From NCBI GenBank assembly GCA_963599445.1, contig CAVBWZ010000009.1:1-64000 (forward strand): a stretch of DNA of 64,000 nt. The letters run 5' to 3'. Shown here piece by piece: positions 59,007 to 64,000 of the stretch; positions within the stretch are counted from its first letter, which is position 1; every line of letters begins with the position of its first letter. The notes beneath the pieces are model-generated. The model made no database searches and was not told where the DNA came from. It was given only the letters and a program-made list of their open reading frames with translations. The position numbers and the translations under genes are program-made. Source of the stretch: UBA9732 sp963599445 (lineage in GTDB: Bacteria; Spirochaetota; Spirochaetia; Sphaerochaetales; Sphaerochaetaceae).

Positions 59007-59576
59007 TCACCCAAGCTTCTTGAGCTCAATGCCTCTTACGATTAGGAACTTCCTCAGATCCTGCAGTTCGTACAACCTGCCGTTGCAGGCCCGTATGAAT
59101 ACCTTACCGCAGTTTATGGCATCGTCCAAGGCATTGTGCGCATTGTAGTCCAAACCAAAATGCTCGCTCAAAGCGGTAAGGGCATGGCTTTTGGCAGACG
59201 GCCACACCTTCCTTGAAATCTGAAGGGAGCACAGGTAGCTTATATCAGGCATCTCGTATCCGAAATGCTTTATGAGACTGGCAAGGACGCCCATGTCGAA
59301 ACGGGCGTTGTGGGCCACAAGGAAGTCATCGCCTATGAAATACTCGATCTCCGGCCACAGATACCCAAAGTCGGGAGCATCCTTCACATCGCTTGGCCTA
59401 ATGCCATGGATCTCTATGTTGCGTCCAAAGAAGCGGTCGTATCCACTTGGTGGTTTGATGAGTGAGTAGAACGTATCAAGCACCTGTCCGTTCTCGTCAA
59501 AGCGTGCAAGCCCCACGGAGCACGCACTTTGAGGCATCTGGTTCGCAGTTTCGAAATCTATCGTGACAAAATTCAT
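59007..59576 (-). CDS. DEDDh exonuclease (Pol III epsilon-like)
   Basis: 189 residues with the three Exo motifs: VTIDFETAN (Exo I), HNARFDMGVL (Exo II) and HNALDDAINCG (Exo III, the h-type His). It is a 3'-5' exonuclease of the DnaQ superfamily, without the polymerase or helicase domains found in larger homologues, so it may be a proofreading or repair nuclease acting alone. It lies 12 bp downstream of the gene for the desulfidase-like enzyme. Confidence 0.85.
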   Translation of the reverse strand: MNFVTIDFETANQMPQSACSVGLARFDENGQVLDTFYSLIKPPSGYDRFFGRNIEIHGIRPSDVKDAPDFGYLWPEIEYFIGDDFLVAHNARFDMGVLASLIKHFGYEMPDISYLCSLQISRKVWPSAKSHALTALSEHFGLDYNAHNALDDAINCGKVFIRACNGRLYELQDLRKFLIVRGIELKKLG

Positions 59577-59588
59577 ATCAAATCCAAC

Positions 59589-60896
59589 TCAACAGTGTTT
59601 GTCCATCATTATGGACATTATGGTACGGTCCGTCTGCTCCATGCCCTCGCAGCTTATCCTTGAAAGATGGACCATGCTCTCAAGACAGTCGTTTCCTACA
59701 ATGCCGCACTCTGCACCTGGGGCGAAACCTTTGAGGGAAAGCTTCACACTCAAGGCCGATGCCTGTAGGCATGAATATATCTTAAGTGCACATGTGTTCT
59801 TTGCACCGTCGCATATCACACCCGTAAGGTTTCCAACCATGGTGTTGACGGCCCTGTCCATTGCAAGACGGTCTCCACCAAGCAGGTAGACGTATGCACA
59901 GGCGGTTCCAATGGAGGCTGTGAACGCACCGCACAGGGCGGAGAGCCTGTTCTTGCGTGCAGTCAGGGCAAGGCCCACCAACTGGCTTATGCACACAGCC
60001 CTAGCAAGCTTCTCGTCATCAGCCTCAAGATATCGGGCCACGACATACACTGGAACGGTTACGGTTATACCTTGGTTTCCGCTGCCGCTGTTTATTACAA
60101 CCGGCATGGAGCACCCGCTCATTCGTGCATCGCTTCCAGCGGCGGCATAGCTTGCAGCAACATCAAAGGCCTGTGCAAGGCTTGAAGGTTCAGATGCCAC
60201 ATCCTCCAAGGTCGTCCTTCCTACCTGAAGACCATATTCGCCTTCGATGGCGTGCTTTGCTATTGCAAGGTTGGTTTTCACTGCGTCAAGGACGAATGGG
60301 ACATCGTTTGGATAAACTTGGTTCGCAAACTCCAGTATGTCATCGAGTTTGAGAGCCTTGAGGAACTCGCGGTCGTTCGCACTGTCAGAGGAATCGGTCT
60401 TAGCTGTATCCGGCTCAAGCGGAGCATCAAGAAGAACCTCGCCGTCAAGCTCAAGATGGGAGAACCTGTCATGTTCGCCTGATATGGTAGCCACTGCCTC
60501 ATGTCCGCCACCAACGACTTTGACGCTTACGAACAAAGGAGGAACGTCAGAGACCAAAGTAAGCGCCATTGGAATAAGGGCAGCGTCTTTCTTCTGGTCG
60601 TCCGTGATGCAAGACAGAATGCTAAGGGACTTGGAGGTATCGCCACCGCAGATGCCCAAGGCGACCGCTGCAAGGATTCCTTTTAACTCGCAACCGGGAA
60701 GCCCCACTCCCATGGCGTTCTTGACCATGTCGCGTGAAGCGTATACATGGGCGGAATCCACAGTACAGCCCAAAAGCTCACGGGCCTTTGCACCTGCCAA
60801 AGCCGATGCCGCAGGCTCCGTGCAACCCATAGCAGGAACCATCTCCTTCTTCAAAAGGCCTATAATCCTAGACTTGTCCACGGAATCCTCCTTCAT
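59589..60896 (-). CDS. L-cysteine desulfidase/serine dehydratase-alpha-like enzyme
   Basis: 435 residues from the ATG at 60896 (AGGA upstream). The family (CyuA/UPF0597) uses a 4Fe-4S cluster to split cysteine to pyruvate, ammonia and sulfide; the fold matches the alpha domain of bacterial iron-sulfur serine dehydratase. Seen are MGCTEPAA, NSGSGNQGITVTVPV and GAKNTCALK with the cluster Cys. Whether cysteine or serine is the substrate is not clear. It is followed by an exonuclease gene and lies downstream of the OMP/lipoprotein pair. Confidence 0.82.
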   Translation of the reverse strand: MKEDSVDKSRIIGLLKKEMVPAMGCTEPAASALAGAKARELLGCTVDSAHVYASRDMVKNAMGVGLPGCELKGILAAVALGICGGDTSKSLSILSCITDDQKKDAALIPMALTLVSDVPPLFVSVKVVGGGHEAVATISGEHDRFSHLELDGEVLLDAPLEPDTAKTDSSDSANDREFLKALKLDDILEFANQVYPNDVPFVLDAVKTNLAIAKHAIEGEYGLQVGRTTLEDVASEPSSLAQAFDVAASYAAAGSDARMSGCSMPVVINSGSGNQGITVTVPVYVVARYLEADDEKLARAVCISQLVGLALTARKNRLSALCGAFTASIGTACAYVYLLGGDRLAMDRAVNTMVGNLTGVICDGAKNTCALKIYSCLQASALSVKLSLKGFAPGAECGIVGNDCLESMVHLSRISCEGMEQTDRTIMSIMMDKHC

Positions 60897-60959
60897 GGCA
60901 ATGTCCTGTAAGTTTAACGAAGTGAAAAACGAGTGTCCACAGCCAAGAATCCACCACAA

Positions 60960-60996
60960 AAAGAAACTGCCGCAAGGACGAACCCTGCGGCAGTGC
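60960..60996 (-). terminator. Terminator of the OMP/lipoprotein pair
   Basis: ACTGCCGCA and TGCGGCAGT form a 9-bp stem (60966-60994); on the minus strand it is followed by TTCTTTTTG. It lies 27 bp beyond the barrel-gene stop. Confidence 0.85.
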
Positions 60997-61020
60997 AATG
61001 TTTTTGAATATCAGCTGGAC

Positions 61021-62295
61021 TTACTTGTCGTATCCAAGATTGAACCTGATGGTGAAGGAATCGACTGGCTTGTCTCCAAGCTCTGCGCCGAACTCCTGCC
61101 ATCCGTATGTCGCATCGACTCTCATGCCAAGGAGTCCCACACCTGCACCAACGGACATGTATCCGCGGTTGACACCAGCTCTGAGGTTGAAGCACAGTAC
61201 TGAAATCTCTGCACCTGCATTGAGGTGGAGAAGAAGGTCTTCTGCCCTGAACGTCTCAGAGTTGAAGTTCTCGATCATGCCAAGCATATCAATTAGATCT
61301 GCCGTTACGACGGGCTTGAAGATGATGTTTGGAGCGAATGCGAATCCAAAGTTGAGGGTCCAAGGAGTTTCGATTTCGAACGACTCCGATTCCTTGGCTT
61401 CATATCCTTCCTCTGGAGCGAACACTTCAGTACCTGCAACGGAGTTGGTCATGTTTGCAAAGCTGTCGTAACTGCTCATGTGGTACGTTCCGTTGAGGTT
61501 GTTGACGGTTGCGCTGAGACGCACTGCATCATTGGCAATGGAGAGAGTGACACCAAGATCCACAGGAACCGCATAGCCTCCCATCGTTGGGGTGTTCCAA
61601 AGAAGCTCCTTCTGGATATCAGTCTCGTCATCGCCGGAAAGGAGGGATGAAACCGTTCCTGCATCCTGCCCCTGGAGGTAGGCCTTGTAGACGAAGTGTC
61701 CTGCAGCTCCAACCTGAAGCTTGATGGCATCGGTCTTGATGATGTTGAGACCAAGTGCAACGGTCTGTGCAAGGTTGACTTCTGGGACGACCTTCACGTT
61801 TGCAACGTTGGAGGAACCCTTTGCAAGGGTGTGGAGCTTGACCTGGACGTTTGCACCAAGGCCAAACGCACCAAATGCTGCACCAACGCCTGCGTCTATG
61901 GTTGCAAGCGTGTTATATCCGGAACCAAGGTTCTTGATCATCCTGTCTGCAAGGTCGACGGCGGCATTGTCGTCCGCTGTACCATCGATCATGCTGTTGA
62001 CAAGCGTCATGGCCTCAGAATCTGAAACCAGCTTCTGGACGTTGTACATCGTAACTGCAACTGTTGGCAGGCTAAGTCCAAACCTTCCCTCTGCAAGGGC
62101 TGCTGGGTTCGTATAGAAGGAGTCCATCCTTCCAGCAGCGGCGAGACCGCTCTGACCCATTGCGTTGTATCTTGAGAACGTAGGCTGGAACGTGAAGTCT
62201 ATGTCGTCATAGGTGAATGCTTTCTGTTTGTCAGCTGCAAATGCAAAAGAGAAGCACATTGCAAGAACAAGGACACTCAAAAGTACTTTCTTCAT
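61021..62295 (-). CDS. Outer-membrane barrel protein (424 aa)
   Basis: A signal peptide (MKKVLLSVLVLAMCFSFAFA) precedes a 400-residue domain starting with 'FQPTFSRYNAMGQSGLAAAG....FYTNPAAL', which resembles the N-terminal plug-like segment of OmpP1/FadL and other spirochaetal barrels, then many 8-11-residue strands, ending in FTIRFNLGYDK. The FadL resemblance suggests uptake of hydrophobic compounds, but this is inference. It lies 15 bp downstream of a lipoprotein gene, likely an operon. Confidence 0.65.
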   Translation of the reverse strand: MKKVLLSVLVLAMCFSFAFAADKQKAFTYDDIDFTFQPTFSRYNAMGQSGLAAAGRMDSFYTNPAALAEGRFGLSLPTVAVTMYNVQKLVSDSEAMTLVNSMIDGTADDNAAVDLADRMIKNLGSGYNTLATIDAGVGAAFGAFGLGANVQVKLHTLAKGSSNVANVKVVPEVNLAQTVALGLNIIKTDAIKLQVGAAGHFVYKAYLQGQDAGTVSSLLSGDDETDIQKELLWNTPTMGGYAVPVDLGVTLSIANDAVRLSATVNNLNGTYHMSSYDSFANMTNSVAGTEVFAPEEGYEAKESESFEIETPWTLNFGFAFAPNIIFKPVVTADLIDMLGMIENFNSETFRAEDLLLHLNAGAEISVLCFNLRAGVNRGYMSVGAGVGLLGMRVDATYGWQEFGAELGDKPVDSFTIRFNLGYDK

Positions 62296-62310
62296 TTCTA
62301 TACCCTCCCC

Positions 62311-63747
62311 TTAGTTGTTCTTTCCAAGCTCGTTCAAGAGATCTTTGAAGGCCTGTTCTATTGCTTCGCCGTAGGACTGACCGTTGAGCTCGATACCGAA
62401 CTTCTCTATCACCTTGAGGTCGAAGCCGGAATCCACAAGGATGACGGCGGCTGTGTTGACAGCTGTGACGGCTGTGTGCTCAAGATTTTTTACATAGCCG
62501 TCCATCTTGTTCAGATCAACGTCATTGAAGAAGTTCTCGAAATCTTCAAAGCGCTTTGCAAGATCTTCATCCCCAAGCTTGCTTGGATCCTGATTGATGT
62601 ATGCTTCCACGACACCCTTGAACGAAAGGTCGGAACCATCCTTCACCTGGAACTTGTTGCACTCAGTGAAAGCGACTGACGCAGCATAGAGGACAAGGTC
62701 ATTGGCAGAGAAGCTGTCAAGACCAATGATGTTCTCGCCGTTGATTATAGCATCGACAACTGCAAACTGGTTTGCAGCGTCACGGAGGGAAGGAGTCACA
62801 AGCCAAGCAGTGGTCTCATATGCAGTCCTTATGGCCCTCATCTGGAAGATGAACCTGTTGTACTTCGCTTCGTTGAACTTTCCATCGACTGAAACCATCT
62901 TGGTGAAGCTGTCTATTGCAGAGAACATGAACTTCTTCATTGCATCTTCGTCTTCCGGTGAAGCTGAATCGTCTTCAAGAGCCTTGCTTCCGGAATTCGA
63001 TGAAGAGAAGAGAGACGCAAGGTTGAAGTCCTTGAGAATGTCGAGATCGGCTGCTGTGCTTGTAACCTTGAGAGCATCCAAAGCCTGAAGAGCCTTGTTG
63101 GCCTCGTTTATGATTTTGTCAGTGTCAACCGTACCATCTTCCTTCTGATATTCCTTTGGATTGCTTGCAATGTTGCTTACCGTGGTCGCAAGGTCGTTTA
63201 CGATGGAGACCGTTGCAAGGTCAGCCTTGGTAGGATTGTCGGAAATGCTTTCCTTTATATCGTCAAGAGCTTTGGTGACTGACTTGTAGGCGGACCTGAT
63301 CTTCTCGTCAACTTCTTTACTCTCAAGGTCAACGTCTTTGACAGCGTCTTCTGCGGCCTTCTTGATTTCTTCAACTTTGTCCTGGAGGGCAGTCTGAATC
63401 TCTTCGCCTGTCACATCGTCATTTGCAAGGGTTTCATCCAGCTGTTTCTTGAGCTCCTCGGTCTTCTGGGGAGAGTTCTTTATCTCTGCGACGCTCGATA
63501 TGAGGTCGGACGAATCCACAAGCTTGACCTCGACCACAGTCTCTCCATCATTCTCTGTTTTCGTTACAGAATCATCGAACTTCTTGGTAGTTTCGTTGAC
63601 TTCCTGCATGTTGGGCTCAATGCCATAGACGTTGCTGCCCATCTTCCCCATGGCCTCGCCAAGCTTGGCGTATTCGTCCATGGAACATGAAACCATGCCA
63701 ATGACCAGCAAAGCGGCCAAGACACCAATCAAAACCTTACTTTTCAT
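62311..63747 (-). CDS. Large helical lipoprotein (478 aa)
   Basis: A lipoprotein signal ending in IGMVSC, then about 450 residues that are mostly helical, with Lys/Glu-rich coiled-coil-like stretches (KKQLDETLANDDVTGEEIQT, and VDLESKEVDEKIRSAYKS). No family is recognised. The start is the ATG at 63747, preceded by AGGAGG; upstream in-frame codons are ignored. It precedes the barrel gene by 15 bp, which suggests a lipoprotein/barrel pair acting together at the outer membrane. Confidence 0.68.
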   Translation of the reverse strand: MKSKVLIGVLAALLVIGMVSCSMDEYAKLGEAMGKMGSNVYGIEPNMQEVNETTKKFDDSVTKTENDGETVVEVKLVDSSDLISSVAEIKNSPQKTEELKKQLDETLANDDVTGEEIQTALQDKVEEIKKAAEDAVKDVDLESKEVDEKIRSAYKSVTKALDDIKESISDNPTKADLATVSIVNDLATTVSNIASNPKEYQKEDGTVDTDKIINEANKALQALDALKVTSTAADLDILKDFNLASLFSSSNSGSKALEDDSASPEDEDAMKKFMFSAIDSFTKMVSVDGKFNEAKYNRFIFQMRAIRTAYETTAWLVTPSLRDAANQFAVVDAIINGENIIGLDSFSANDLVLYAASVAFTECNKFQVKDGSDLSFKGVVEAYINQDPSKLGDEDLAKRFEDFENFFNDVDLNKMDGYVKNLEHTAVTAVNTAAVILVDSGFDLKVIEKFGIELNGQSYGEAIEQAFKDLLNELGKNN

Positions 63748-63829
63748 TTCCCTAATCCTCCTGAATTTCTCAGATGGCAAATCACAATCAAATCGTCCAC
63801 CGCATTCTCTCGGTGAACCTCCCAATCAC

Positions 63830-63835
63830 ATTATA
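63830..63835 (-). promoter_or_regulatory. -10 box of the lipoprotein/OMP pair
   Basis: TATAAT on the minus strand, about 80 bp upstream of the lipoprotein ATG, within GTTTATAATG. No good -35 is seen at normal distance. Confidence 0.35.
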
Positions 63836-63847
63836 AACACCTTTCGC

Positions 63848-64000
63848 TCAAAAAGGTAACAACATTTCACTCAAAGGAATGAAACAAATACCCAAAAGGA
63901 GAGCAATTATCGTAAGATTCCTCGAACCTTCCATCCTTGCAGCAGGCCACAGCTCATCGAACGATATGAAAACGAGTATTCCAGCAACTACTGCCATGCA
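63848..64000 (-). CDS. ZIP-family metal transporter, C-terminal end only
   Basis: The last 50 residues of a frame that enters from the right edge: AVVAGILVFISFDELWPAAR, then a final helix 'IIALLLGICFIPLSEMLLPF'. The 'VAG..V(F/Y)IS.DEL.PAA' motif is the helix VII/VIII region of ZupT-like ZIP importers (zinc, iron or manganese). The gene runs on beyond the window. Its stop is 12 bp from the -10 of the lipoprotein gene. Confidence 0.75.
   Translation of the reverse strand, partial: CMAVVAGILVFISFDELWPAARMEGSRNLTIIALLLGICFIPLSEMLLPF

Overview
The window looks like chromosomal DNA from a spirochaete (phylum Spirochaetota), probably a host-associated member of the Sphaerochaetaceae or Treponemataceae. 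This is inference. It rests on a diderm envelope (apolipoprotein N-acyltransferase, many signal-peptide beta-barrel proteins, lipobox lipoproteins), poly-G tracts at surface-protein genes as known from Treponema, a long serine hydroxymethyltransferase, and a BFD-tailed NifU. Base composition is near 50% GC over housekeeping genes. AT-rich accessory islands lie at about 0.9-7.7 kb and 45-48.7 kb.

Layout: 1-7.6 kb is accessory: two exported proteins, each with a nine-base G/C run in its coding sequence, a CoiA-like nuclease and an AlbA_2 (Schlafen-like) ATP-binding regulator. 7.7-19 kb holds an AraC regulator, a beta-barrel, a brkB-manA pair, a lipase, a phosphodiesterase, an aldehyde:ferredoxin oxidoreductase homologue and a TGS-uridine-kinase-like nucleoside kinase. 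19-21 kb is a small lipoprotein whose promoter spacer contains a poly-G run, a tiny holin-like toxin gene, and a gene-free block of 9-bp arrays and hairpin repeats. 21-24 kb is nifU-nifS and a degenerate GHMP kinase. 24.2-30.5 kb is a minus-strand housekeeping run: rpsT-hup-lnt-cinA, then rho and rpmE. 30.7-37.4 kb has a CsoR-type repressor, a RicT/PSP1 protein, an SDR-AraC pair, tRNA-Val and kbl-tdh. 37.7-42.9 kb is a plus-strand run: XRE-cupin regulator, prfA, prmC, relA/spoT, rpiB. 43-48.7 kb is a second accessory island with an ISL3 transposase, an IS110 scar that cuts an ankyrin gene, an ankyrin-TM2 pair, small HTH proteins and a second AlbA_2 protein with a slippage-prone repeat. 48.7-64 kb has barrels, a phospholipase D-like lipoprotein, a HAD-cytidine deaminase fusion, a hydantoinase, glyA-gcvH-gcvPA-gcvPB, infA, an exonuclease, a cysteine desulfidase-like enzyme, an OMP/lipoprotein pair and the end of a ZIP transporter.

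How genes work together: Tdh and Kbl turn threonine into glycine and acetyl-CoA. GlyA and the glycine cleavage proteins then feed one-carbon units. gcvT is not in the window. The tdh-kbl promoter carries a palindrome over its -10 and faces the XRE-cupin regulator, a plausible controller. nifS-nifU form an iron-sulfur assembly unit.

The most interesting non-gene content is (i) three G/C homopolymers of 8-9 bases at exported-protein genes, one lying between -35 and -10 elements; (ii) a dispersed family of structured repeats (seven copies at three loci) with paired changes in the stem, always at the 3' end of a minus-strand gene; (iii) degenerate intergenic tandem arrays with 9, 12 and 15 bp units; and (iv) a 25-residue toxin-like gene with its own promoter.
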